From positions 1-14,177 of the forward strand of contig CAJGDN010000021.1 of NCBI GenBank assembly GCA_904502245.1: DNA of 14,177 nt, read 5' to 3'. Shown here piece by piece: positions 1 through 6,656 of this stretch. Under the pieces are notes generated by a model. The model was not told the DNA's origin. It did no database searches and saw only the letters and a program-made list of their open reading frames with translations. Source of the stretch: an uncultured Alphaproteobacteria bacterium. Its GTDB lineage: Bacteria > Pseudomonadota > Alphaproteobacteria > Rs-D84. A program made the translations under genes and the position numbers. Positions within the stretch are counted from its first letter, which is position 1. Each line of letters starts with the position of its first letter.

Positions 1-180
1 CAATGCGCTATATCCCCGATAATTGGGGGCAGGGCGGCATGTCGCTTTGAACCAACATGCAGCGAATACACACGCCAGGCAATCAATAAATATGGTGTGC
101 TGCGCGGCATGTGGTGGGGAATAAAACGTCTATCACGTTGCAGGCCCGGTGGCGGATGCGGATACGACCCTGTTCCTTGA
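1..180 (+). CDS. yidD: YidD, membrane protein insertion efficiency factor (C-terminal part, 5' end outside window)
   Basis: An open frame enters at base 1 and gives 59 residues before TGA at 178-180. It carries the YidD signature: CRFEPTCSEYTRQAI near residues 15-29, a GVLRGMWWGIKRLSRC stretch, and the ending GGCGYDPVP. YidD is a small amphipathic inner-membrane-associated protein that helps YidC/Sec insert membrane proteins. Full family members are about 70-85 residues, so only about 10-25 N-terminal residues are missing. In many bacteria yidD sits between rnpA and yidC; here the next gene is accB, so this copy is not followed by yidC. The -35 box of the accB promoter overlaps its stop codon. 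The family call is from motif recognition and is fairly firm; the start cannot be seen. Confidence 0.9.
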   Translation, partial: QCAISPIIGGRAACRFEPTCSEYTRQAINKYGVLRGMWWGIKRLSRCRPGGGCGYDPVP

Positions 181-204
181 CAATACGCCATAATATGGTA
201 CAAT
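177..204 (+). promoter_or_regulatory. Sigma-70-type promoter for accB-accC
   Basis: TTGACA at 177-182 is a perfect -35 hexamer, and TACAAT at 199-204 is a five-of-six -10 hexamer, with a 16-base spacer. Transcription would start near 211, giving a leader of about 36 bases before accB. The -35 box overlaps the yidD stop codon. It is the best match to consensus in the window and suggests constitutive expression of accBC. Confidence 0.75.
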
Positions 205-246
205 TTTATTTAATGCGAGACGATTAATTATAATAAAGGATAAAAA

Positions 247-684
247 ATGTCATTTCGTGCAACCGTAGAATCTATGTCAAAAATCATGGATGATATGGGA
301 ATTACAGAATTGAATTTGGAACGTCAATTCTTGTTTGGTTTATATCGCAAACATATTCATTTATCAAAACAAAAGACTGTTGCCGTAGCAGGAAACACAA
401 CAACAGAAACAAAAAATATAAGTGCAGAAACGCCTGCAAAATCTGTTTATGAAAATGCAGTAAAATCACCAATGGTTGGGGTCGTATATTTAGCACCAGA
501 ACCAGGGGCAGACGCATTCGTTACCGTTGGAAAATCTGTCAAAGCAGGTGATACAGTTGCATTAGTAGAAGCAATGAAAACATTCAACCCAATTAAGTCT
601 GATAAAGATGGCGTTATTAAAAAAATCTTGGTAACAGATGGCGCTGCGGTTGAATTTGATCAACCATTGATTGTTATTGAATAA
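247..684 (+). CDS. accB: Biotin carboxyl carrier protein of acetyl-CoA carboxylase
   Basis: AccB carries the biotin that shuttles CO2 from biotin carboxylase to the carboxyltransferase in the first committed step of fatty-acid synthesis. The 145-residue protein has a helical N-terminal segment (about 1-45), an Ala/Thr-rich linker (about 46-70) and a biotinyl domain (about 72-145). The biotinylation motif is VEAMKTFN with Lys111 as the acceptor. The MVGVVYLAPEPGADAF stretch (76-91) corresponds to the 'thumb' loop typical of acetyl-CoA carboxylase BCCPs. Length is close to the E. coli protein. The ATG at 247 is preceded by AAGGA at 236-240, six bases upstream. accC follows after five bases, and a strong promoter lies at 177-204. 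Nothing looks broken. Confidence 0.96.
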   Translation: MSFRATVESMSKIMDDMGITELNLERQFLFGLYRKHIHLSKQKTVAVAGNTTTETKNISAETPAKSVYENAVKSPMVGVVYLAPEPGADAFVTVGKSVKAGDTVALVEAMKTFNPIKSDKDGVIKKILVTDGAAVEFDQPLIVIE

Positions 685-689
685 TAAAA

Positions 690-2036
690 ATGCCACAGAT
701 AAAGAAAGTTTTAATTGCAAACCGCGGGGAAATTGCCCTGCGTATTATTCGCGCATGTCGCGATATGGGCATTCGTACAGTTGCCGTATACTCAACCGCA
801 GACAGGGACGCAATGCATGTGCAACTGGCTGATGAATCTGTATGCATTGGACCGGCAGCCGCACGTGATTCTTATTTAAACGAATCCGCAATTCTGACAG
901 CGGCATTGCTAGCAAATGCAGATGCAATTCATCCAGGATATGGATTCTTGTCAGAACGCGCAGACTTTGCACGCAAGGTAGAACAACACGGGATGATTTG
1001 GGTTGGACCATCGGCCGATATGATTGAAAAAATGGGTGACAAGGTTAATGCAAAACGCACTGCAATTGAATGCGGCTTACCCGTTGTACCAGGTTCCGAT
1101 GGTGCGATAGAAAGCATAGAACACGCATTGGATACAGCAGAAAAAATTGGATACCCTGTTATGTTAAAGGCCGCCGCGGGTGGTGGTGGTCGCGGTATGC
1201 GTCCAGTAATGAATGCAGACGAGATGAGCGAGGCATACAACCTGACCAAGAATGAGGCAAAATCTGCGTTTGGTGACGATACACTGTATATGGAAAAACT
1301 GTTAACACATCCACGTCATATTGAATTTCAGGTCTTGGGTGATAAACACGGTAATGTCGTTATATTTGGTGAACGCGATTGTTCGCTGCAAAGACGAAAT
1401 CAAAAGATTATGGAAGAATGTCCAGCCGCTATCCTTAGTCAAAAACAGCGTGACGATATGATAGAAGTTTGTAAATCTGCCGCAAAAAAAATGGGATACA
1501 CAAACGCAGGTACATTCGAATTTATGTTCGAAGATGGAAAATTCTATTTCTTGGAAATGAATACGCGTTTGCAGGTCGAACATCCGGTAACCGAAATAGT
1601 ATATGGTGTTGACTTGGTTCGTGAACAAATTCGTGTGGCCGCCGGTGAAAAATTGGGCTATAACCAGTCAAACGTTATTCCAAATGGACACGCAATTGAA
1701 TTCCGCATCAACGCAGAAGACCCAGATACATTTGTCCCAAACCCAGGAAAAATCACTTTGTATGCACCGGCAGGTGGTATGGGTGTTCGTGTGGACAGCG
1801 CGGTTTATACAGGATACACAATTCCACCAACATATGATTCAATGATTGCAAAGTTAATAATACACGCACAAAACAGACCGGCATGCATCATGCGTGCACA
1901 ACGCGCATTAGATGAATTTGTAATCGAAGGTGTAAAAACAACAATACCATTACAAAGAAAACTGTTGAACAACAAAGATGTTAAACAGTTAAACATTGAT
2001 AACAAATGGTTAGAAAATTATTTAAAAAAAGATTAA
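690..2036 (+). CDS. accC: Biotin carboxylase subunit of acetyl-CoA carboxylase
   Basis: This enzyme uses ATP and bicarbonate to carboxylate the biotin on AccB. The 448-residue protein has the usual length and order: an N-terminal biotin-carboxylase domain beginning KKVLIANRGEIALRI, the central ATP-grasp domain with the glycine-rich loop GGGGRGM (164-170), and the C-terminal domain with EFRINAED (337-344). Expected active-site residues are visible: Lys160, Lys239, Glu277, Glu289, Asn291, Arg293, the following QVEH (295-298) and Arg339. The start lies five bases after the accB stop and has no clear Shine-Dalgarno sequence, which suggests translational coupling with accB. The carboxyltransferase genes accA and accD are not in the window. 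An intrinsic terminator follows immediately. Confidence 0.97.
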   Translation: MPQIKKVLIANRGEIALRIIRACRDMGIRTVAVYSTADRDAMHVQLADESVCIGPAAARDSYLNESAILTAALLANADAIHPGYGFLSERADFARKVEQHGMIWVGPSADMIEKMGDKVNAKRTAIECGLPVVPGSDGAIESIEHALDTAEKIGYPVMLKAAAGGGGRGMRPVMNADEMSEAYNLTKNEAKSAFGDDTLYMEKLLTHPRHIEFQVLGDKHGNVVIFGERDCSLQRRNQKIMEECPAAILSQKQRDDMIEVCKSAAKKMGYTNAGTFEFMFEDGKFYFLEMNTRLQVEHPVTEIVYGVDLVREQIRVAAGEKLGYNQSNVIPNGHAIEFRINAEDPDTFVPNPGKITLYAPAGGMGVRVDSAVYTGYTIPPTYDSMIAKLIIHAQNRPACIMRAQRALDEFVIEGVKTTIPLQRKLLNNKDVKQLNIDNKWLENYLKKD

Positions 2037-2040
2037 AAAC

Positions 2041-2070
2041 ACCGGCAAACGCCGGTTTTTTTTTTTTTTT
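2041..2070 (+). terminator. Intrinsic terminator after accC
   Basis: ACCGGC (2041-2046) pairs with GCCGGT (2051-2056) around an AAAC loop and is followed by an uninterrupted run of 15 T (2056-2070, the first also being part of the stem). The hairpin starts four bases after the accC stop codon. The core is nearly identical to the terminators at 9039 and 13505. The length of the T run may be affected by homopolymer error. Confidence 0.92.
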
Positions 2071-2074
2071 AAAT

Positions 2075-2091
2075 TTATCAACATTTGATAA
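2075..2091. repeat. Short AT-rich inverted repeat
   Basis: TTATCAA (2075-2081) and TTGATAA (2085-2091) form a perfect inverted repeat around CAT. It lies between the accC terminator and the tRNA-Val promoter, about 65 bases upstream of the promoter's -35 box. It could be a weak operator, or chance in AT-rich DNA. The remainder of 2092-2154 holds nothing I recognise. Confidence 0.25.
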
Positions 2092-2154
2092 GTTGTTTGA
2101 TTTTCCATCCTGATTCACGCCCAAGCAAGTAGTTTGACCCGCAGCAAATATCAT

Positions 2155-2182
2155 TTGCAATTATAATTTTCTTTGTTATAAT
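2155..2182 (+). promoter_or_regulatory. Promoter for tRNA-Val (and probably metG)
   Basis: TATAAT at 2177-2182 is a perfect -10 hexamer. TTGCAA at 2155-2160 is a four-of-six -35, with a 16-base spacer. The predicted start near 2189 lies only six bases before the mature tRNA 5' end. No clear promoter is seen between the tRNA and metG, so metG may be transcribed from here by readthrough of the terminator at 2343-2367. Confidence 0.65.
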
Positions 2183-2194
2183 GCCTGCTGTTTT

Positions 2195-2271
2195 GGGTGG
2201 TTAGCTCAGTTGGTTAGAGCGTTACGTTGACATCGTAAAGGTCGTTGGTTCGAGTCCAATACCACCCACCA
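2195..2271 (+). tRNA. tRNA-Val(GAC)
   Basis: A complete 77-base cloverleaf with an encoded 3' CCA. The acceptor stem pairs GGGTGGT (2195-2201) with ACCACCC. The D arm is GCTC/GAGC. The anticodon stem is TTACG/CGTAA around loop TTGACAT, giving anticodon GAC, which reads the valine codons GTC and GTT. The T arm is GTTGG-TTCGAGT-CCAAT, with the conserved TTCGA at the start of the loop. A perfect TATAAT box lies just upstream. The tRNA is followed by the metG leader, and both may be on one primary transcript. Confidence 0.96.
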
Positions 2272-2295
2272 GATTTCTTTCAAGGATAAAAATTT

Positions 2296-2313
2296 ATGCG
2301 AATGTACAACTAA
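2296..2313 (+). CDS. Putative five-codon leader ORF (MRMYN) upstream of metG
   Basis: ATG-CGA-ATG-TAC-AAC-TAA encodes a five-residue peptide with two methionines. AAGGA at 2282-2286 lies nine bases before the ATG, an acceptable Shine-Dalgarno position. A terminator and an alternative hairpin follow at 2329-2361, and metG starts 76 bases after the stop codon. If translated, it could act as a leader peptide sensing Met-tRNA. However, the ORF is very short and its stop codon is 15 bases before the first pairing segment, so a stalled ribosome would not directly cover it. Chance occurrence is a real alternative. Confidence 0.3.
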   Translation: MRMYN

Positions 2314-2328
2314 TCTTAGAAATAAATT

Positions 2329-2367
2329 CAACGGGAATCATGCGACACCCCGTTGGTGTCGTTTTTT
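2329..2367 (+). terminator. Terminator in metG leader with competing alternative hairpin
   Basis: The terminator stem is CGACACC (2343-2349) with GGTGTCG (2355-2361), a five-base loop and six T (2362-2367). A competing 7-bp helix can form between CAACGGG (2329-2335) and CCCGTTG (2349-2355); the two share bases and cannot coexist as nested structures. Only 22 bases separate the T run from the metG ATG, too few for a promoter, so metG transcription must pass this site. It may serve as the tRNA-Val terminator with partial readthrough, or as a regulated attenuator for metG. Confidence 0.75.
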
Positions 2368-2389
2368 ATTTAACAAAAGGCTTGAAACA

Positions 2390-4381
2390 ATGGCGAAAAA
2401 ATATTTGATTACTTCTGCATTACCGTATGTAAACGGCGAATTACACCTGGGACATCTGATTGGTTGCTATCTGCCCAGTGATGTTTATGCACGTTTTTGC
2501 CGGGCAATGGGGCGTGATGTTTTGTTTGTATGTGGCGCAGATGAACATGGAACACCCGCTGTTGTTGGTGCCGCCGCCGAAGGTTTGCCAGTTATTGAAT
2601 ACAATAATAAATACTATGAAAAACATTTACGTGCAGTTCGTGATTTTAACCTGTCGTTTGATTTGTACGGTCGCACACATACAGATAAACAAGAAAAATT
2701 AATTCATGAATTGTTTTCACGACTGGATGAACAGGGACTGATTGAAGAACGTGAAACAATTCAGCCATTCTCGGTTGATGATAATATGTTCTTGGCAGAC
2801 CGCCAATTAGTTGGTACATGCCCAAAGTGTGGATTCGATGGTGCACGTGGTGACCAATGTGATAAGTGCAGCGCAACGTACGAGGCAACAGAACTGATTA
2901 ACCCATGCAGCACAATTTCAGGCAGCGATAAAATTGAAATGCGACCAACAAAAAATCTGTTCTTTTTGGCGTCTAAGATTGAAAATAGATGGAAGGAATG
3001 GTTGGCAGAACATGCGCCAAAATGGTCTAAATCCGCTGCTGCGATTGCACGTGGTTGGGCAAACGAAGGTCTGCACGACACGTCAATTACACGTGATTTA
3101 CCATGGGGAATACCGGTAAACAAGCCAGGATATGAACACAAGGTTTTCTATGTTTGGTTTGATGCACCATGGGGATACGTTTCAATTTCACAAGAGGCAA
3201 ATAAAGATTGGGCAACATGGTGGAAAAACCCAGATGCATACTATGCACAATTTATGGGCAAAGATAATGTTAAATTCCATTCTGTATTCTTCCCAGAACA
3301 ACAGTTGGCAATGAATGATAACTGGAAAACAGTCGATATGTTAAAGGGAATGAACTTCCTAAATTTCGAAGGTGGTAAATTCTCTAAATCACAAAAACGT
3401 GGTATATTCCTGGACAGTGCAATCGAAGAAGCACCGGCGGACGCATGGCGTTATGCGTTGTTAGCAAGCGCACCGGAAACAGACGATAATGATTTTACCA
3501 TTGCACGATTTGCAGATATTGTTAACAAAGACCTGAACGGCATGTTGGGAAATTTTGTATCACGCGTATGTAAACTGACTGCGAAAAACTTTGGCAATAA
3601 CGTACCTGCCGCGGGTGCAACAGACGCAGATTTAGAATCACAGATTAATGAAAAGTTATCTGAACTGACATCTGCGTTGGATGCGTGCGAATTTCGCAAT
3701 GCGATTGCGGCGCTACGCGGGTTGTATGCGATTGGCAATGAATATATGACAAAAATGGAACCATGGGCGTTGGTTAAAAACGGTGACATAAACACGGCAG
3801 GCGCGGTGTTAAATAACTGTTTCCAGTTAATTGATTTATATGCGCGCGTGTCTGCACCGTTTATCCCAGCAGCAGCGGAAAAGATGCAGAATATTTTTGC
3901 AAATAAACAAGATTTATCATGGCCAGAAAAATTTGAATATCGCATTAGCGACAATGCAGAATTTACAGTGCCAGAAAATCTGTTTAATCGTATTGATGAC
4001 GAAACAGTTGCACGACTGAGTGAAAAATACGCACCGAAAAAAGAAGACAACGCACCAAAACCAATCATTGCAGAAATTGTCGAGGTAAACAATCATCCAA
4101 CGCGCGAAGATTTACATATCTTGACCGTTAACAACGGTGTGGAAAACATTCAGATTGTATGTGGCGCACCAAATGTATATGTTGGTCTGCGTGGCGTGTT
4201 GGCACCAGTGGGATGTAAATTACCAGGCGCAAAAAAACCAATGGCACAACGCACCGTTGCAGGCGTTGAATCATTTGGCATGATGTGCAGCGCAGCAGAA
4301 CTGGGGCAGGGCGACAATGGTAATGAAATCATCGACCTGGGGACGGATGCAGAAGTTGGAACAGAATACAAATTGAATTAA
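2390..4381 (+). CDS. metG: Methionyl-tRNA synthetase with PheT-like C-terminal tRNA-binding domain
   Basis: MetG joins methionine to initiator and elongator tRNA-Met. The 663-residue protein has a class I Rossmann fold with the HIGH-type motif HLGH (19-22), a zinc knuckle with CPKC (144-147) and CDKC (157-160), and the KMSKS-type motif KFSKS (330-334). A helical anticodon-binding region follows (about 370-545), and a C-terminal OB-fold tRNA-binding domain occupies about 558-663. That last domain has CGAPNV (591-596) and GVESFGMMCSAAELG (625-639), features I associate with the PheT N-terminal domain rather than with standard MetG tails. The start follows the leader terminator by 22 bases, with AAAAGG at 2374-2379. 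Length is close to E. coli MetG (677). The function is secure; the origin of the tail is inference. Confidence 0.96.
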   Translation: MAKKYLITSALPYVNGELHLGHLIGCYLPSDVYARFCRAMGRDVLFVCGADEHGTPAVVGAAAEGLPVIEYNNKYYEKHLRAVRDFNLSFDLYGRTHTDKQEKLIHELFSRLDEQGLIEERETIQPFSVDDNMFLADRQLVGTCPKCGFDGARGDQCDKCSATYEATELINPCSTISGSDKIEMRPTKNLFFLASKIENRWKEWLAEHAPKWSKSAAAIARGWANEGLHDTSITRDLPWGIPVNKPGYEHKVFYVWFDAPWGYVSISQEANKDWATWWKNPDAYYAQFMGKDNVKFHSVFFPEQQLAMNDNWKTVDMLKGMNFLNFEGGKFSKSQKRGIFLDSAIEEAPADAWRYALLASAPETDDNDFTIARFADIVNKDLNGMLGNFVSRVCKLTAKNFGNNVPAAGATDADLESQINEKLSELTSALDACEFRNAIAALRGLYAIGNEYMTKMEPWALVKNGDINTAGAVLNNCFQLIDLYARVSAPFIPAAAEKMQNIFANKQDLSWPEKFEYRISDNAEFTVPENLFNRIDDETVARLSEKYAPKKEDNAPKPIIAEIVEVNNHPTREDLHILTVNNGVENIQIVCGAPNVYVGLRGVLAPVGCKLPGAKKPMAQRTVAGVESFGMMCSAAELGQGDNGNEIIDLGTDAEVGTEYKLN

Positions 4382-4391
4382 GGATTTTAAT

Positions 4392-4598
4392 TTGAATACA
4401 TCTAAGCAGACAAACCTGATCCCAGGAGATAAAAAACACCTGCTGGGACTGGCATTCTTTGCAAATGCAGGCACACATTCTGTTAATGATATTAACATAC
4501 CACACACAAAGATTATCCCCATATACAACACGTGGTTAAAACACAGAAATTTCTGTAACAAAATGGTATTGTCTGGGACAAAACAGAAAATCAAATAA
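4392..4598 (+). CDS. Possible small protein of 68 residues (TTG start)
   Basis: An open frame begins at TTG (4392) ten bases after metG, with AAGGA at 4380-4384 overlapping the metG stop, a well-placed Shine-Dalgarno sequence. The predicted protein is basic (rich in Lys, Asn and His) with a short hydrophobic stretch LLGLAFFANAG near residues 17-27. Codon use (GCA, ACA, CTG, AAA) looks like the neighbouring genes, which favours real coding. I recognise no family, and no ATG start is available. It may be cotranslated with metG. An internal 6-bp inverted repeat (4420-4425 and 4443-4448) lies in the first third. It could also be non-coding 3' sequence. Confidence 0.42.
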   Translation: MNTSKQTNLIPGDKKHLLGLAFFANAGTHSVNDINIPHTKIIPIYNTWLKHRNFCNKMVLSGTKQKIK

Positions 4599-4607
4599 TT
4601 TTTATGG

Positions 4608-4635
4608 TTGCAGCAAATAAAACTTGTGCTATTAT
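4608..4635 (+). promoter_or_regulatory. Candidate promoter of the unknown gene-queH-fabD-fabG-mnmG run
   Basis: TTGCAG (4608-4613) and TATTAT (4630-4635) are separated by 16 bases. Transcription would start near 4642, just upstream of the Shine-Dalgarno sequence at 4651-4655. The -35 is only a three-of-six match but resembles TTGCAA at the tRNA-Val promoter. It follows the preceding 68-residue ORF closely. Confidence 0.5.
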
Positions 4636-4662
4636 GTGCCGCCAAATATAAAGGATATAATT

Positions 4663-5214
4663 ATGTTAGATAGATTAAATACAGATAAATTTGAACAAAG
4701 AAAAGTATGTTCAGTTCGTTTAAATGGTAATAAAATGCAGATAAATGCTGCTGTTTCAGATATAGAAAGCATAAAAAAGATTGTTCAGCACTTTCACAAT
4801 ATTTGCAGTATATATTCTGTACAGATTTCAATTACTGATGAAATGTATAACACCAGAACAGGTTTTGCAGAAAAAACATTAAACAGAACCGTACGTGATT
4901 TTTACATGGCTGATAAAATTTCAACTGTTGGTGAAATCAAAAAAGAAAACCCAAATGTAAAATTGTCACCAGCAGTTACACACGAAGAGGATTTAAACGC
5001 ACCTGCAATTAAAACACATTCTTCGTCACACGACATTGTTTCTTTGAATAAATGGAGTGGTAAAAGAGATATTTCAACAGAGGCAACACAGTCGTGGAAA
5101 AAATTAAACAAAAATAGCGATATTGTTGTTGATACAAATCTGAATCAAATATACCCAGAAAAAACTGGCAAGTTGCCTGTTATGTTGACAGAATTATTAC
5201 AACATGTCAGATAA
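4663..5214 (+). CDS. Unrecognised protein of 183 residues
   Basis: I do not recognise a family. The ATG at 4663 is chosen because AAGGA (4651-4655) lies seven bases upstream and the candidate promoter's -10 box sits over an earlier in-frame TTG (4624). The N-terminal half (about 1-70) looks like a compact alpha/beta unit: a VCSVRLNGNKMQI strand pair, a helix IESIKKIVQHFHNI, then a YSVQISIT strand. The C-terminal half is polar, rich in Lys, Ser and Asn, and probably less ordered. There is no signal peptide, membrane segment or catalytic motif that I can name. The 3' end overlaps queH by 11 bases, so it is very likely translated as the first gene of the run. The context does not identify its job. 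Confidence 0.75.
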   Translation: MLDRLNTDKFEQRKVCSVRLNGNKMQINAAVSDIESIKKIVQHFHNICSIYSVQISITDEMYNTRTGFAEKTLNRTVRDFYMADKISTVGEIKKENPNVKLSPAVTHEEDLNAPAIKTHSSSHDIVSLNKWSGKRDISTEATQSWKKLNKNSDIVVDTNLNQIYPEKTGKLPVMLTELLQHVR

Positions 5215-5749
5215 TAATTTAAAATTGGTTTTGTTGTCGTGTTGTGCACCGTGCAGTGCGGGCGCAATTCGACAACTGGCCGATGGATTAATTCCAAACG
5301 TTTCAGATTTTATTGTTTTATTTTATAACCCAAATATTTTCCCAGAATCAGAATATAGTAAACGTATGCGTGAACAGATTAAATACTGTGAAAGCGTTGG
5401 TGCAAAGTACGCGGTATTAGAATATGACCATGATGCATGGCGCGCAGCAGTTCAGGGATTAGAGACGGAACCAGAACGTGGCGCACGGTGTTCGGTCTGC
5501 TTTGCATATAGATTTCGGCGCGCTGTACAATTCGCACGTGAAAACGGATATAATGCAATTGGTAGTGTTCTGGGGGTATCACGACACAAAAGCCAATCAC
5601 AGGTTGACACGGCCGCAGAATCTGTATGCGGCGATATAACATACACACCAATTAAATGGGATGAAAATTTACGTGTGCAAATTAACCGCGAATCTGATTT
5701 CTATCGTCAGAATTATTGCGGTTGCGAATTTAGTATTCGCAAAGTATAA
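5204..5749 (+). CDS. queH: Epoxyqueuosine reductase QueH
   Basis: QueH (formerly DUF208) carries out the last step of queuosine synthesis, reducing epoxyqueuosine at the wobble position of tRNAs with GUN anticodons; it is unrelated to QueG. The 181-residue protein has the family cysteine sets: CCAPC (13-17), CSVC (96-99) and QNYCGC (169-174), which bind an iron-sulfur cluster and an additional iron in characterised members. FYNPNIFPESEY (40-51) and SRHKS (126-130) are also typical. The residue before the double cysteine is Ser12 where I expect His in most family members. The start overlaps the preceding gene by 11 bases. No other queuosine gene is present in the window. Confidence 0.92.
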   Translation: MSDNNLKLVLLSCCAPCSAGAIRQLADGLIPNVSDFIVLFYNPNIFPESEYSKRMREQIKYCESVGAKYAVLEYDHDAWRAAVQGLETEPERGARCSVCFAYRFRRAVQFARENGYNAIGSVLGVSRHKSQSQVDTAAESVCGDITYTPIKWDENLRVQINRESDFYRQNYCGCEFSIRKV

Positions 5750-5778
5750 TGCCATTAAGATTTAACAAAAGGCAAAAC

Positions 5779-6654
5779 ATGTCATCAATATTTGTATTCC
5801 CAGGTCAGGGCGCACAAAGTGTCGGTATGGGACGTGAATTATATGAAAACAATGCGGATGCACGCGCGGTCTTTGATGAAGTGGATGCGGCACTGGGGCA
5901 AAAATTATCGGATATTATTTTTAATGGCCCAGCAGAAGAATTAACACTGACGGCAAATGTGCAACCGGCAATTATGGCAACATCTATTGCGATGCTGCGC
6001 GCATCGGGTGCAAAACTGCCGGAATTTGTCGCAGGACATTCGTTGGGTGAATATACAGCATTGTGCGCAGCGGGTGCACTGTCTGTGGGGGACGCGGCAA
6101 AATTATTACGTGCACGTGGGAACGCCATGCAACATGCCGTACCGGTGGGCCAAGGGTTGACCGCCGTATTATTGGGTTTAGATATTGATGCCGTACGTGA
6201 AATTTGCAATGATACAGATTGTGATGTTGCAAATGATAATTCACCAGGTCAGGTTGTAATTTCGGGCGCACGTGAAATCGTTGAACGAACAATGGAAATC
6301 GCCAAAGAACGTGGCGCAAAACGCGCAATGCCATTAGCACTGTCTGTGCCTGTTCATTGTCGTATTCAAGAACCCGCAGCAGAAGAAATGCGAACTGCAA
6401 TAGAATCTGTGAAATTTAATACGCCATGTGTGCCATTAATTTCAAACAAGACATGTGCACCACTGACTGATATAGATGAAATAAAAGAAGCATTAGTGTA
6501 TCAAATTACACATGGTGTACGTTGGCGCGAAAGTGTTCTGAATATGGCAGAAATGGGCATTACTGAAATGATAGAAGTTGGACCAGGCAATGTATTGACC
6601 GGACTGTGTTCACGTATAACAGATAAGATAACCGCAAAAAAATTGGAGATATAA
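5779..6654 (+). CDS. fabD: Malonyl-CoA:acyl carrier protein transacylase
   Basis: FabD moves malonyl groups from CoA to acyl carrier protein, supplying the extender unit for type II fatty-acid synthesis. From the ATG at 5779 the protein has 291 residues, starting MSSIFVFPGQGAQSVGMG as in family members. The nucleophile motif GHSLGE gives Ser88, with Arg113, His193 (SVPVHC) and Gln242 as the other expected active-site residues. I prefer 5779 over the in-frame ATG at 5749 because AAAAGG (5767-5772) precedes it by six bases and the extra ten residues do not match the family. The 5749 ATG overlaps the queH stop as TAATG, so coupled initiation there remains possible. fabG follows after two bases. 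Confidence 0.95.
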   Translation: MSSIFVFPGQGAQSVGMGRELYENNADARAVFDEVDAALGQKLSDIIFNGPAEELTLTANVQPAIMATSIAMLRASGAKLPEFVAGHSLGEYTALCAAGALSVGDAAKLLRARGNAMQHAVPVGQGLTAVLLGLDIDAVREICNDTDCDVANDNSPGQVVISGAREIVERTMEIAKERGAKRAMPLALSVPVHCRIQEPAAEEMRTAIESVKFNTPCVPLISNKTCAPLTDIDEIKEALVYQITHGVRWRESVLNMAEMGITEMIEVGPGNVLTGLCSRITDKITAKKLEI

Positions 6655-6656
6655 TT

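Noticed and set aside
2339..2404. ORF starting at ATG 2339 running through the terminator into metG
   Set aside because: It has no ribosome binding site and no protein-like composition; it is an accidental frame over a hairpin.
3451..4092. Minus-strand 213-codon open frame opposite metG
   Set aside because: It lies entirely within metG, has no good ribosome binding site, and its composition mirrors the metG codons. It is a shadow frame.
4420..4448. TCCCAG/CTGGGA inverted repeat as a metG terminator
   Set aside because: The loop is 17 bases and there is no T run after it; it is more likely chance inside the small ORF.
4624..4662. Upstream TTG start for the 183-residue gene
   Set aside because: It overlaps the candidate -10 box and lacks a ribosome binding site; the ATG at 4663 has AAGGA seven bases upstream.
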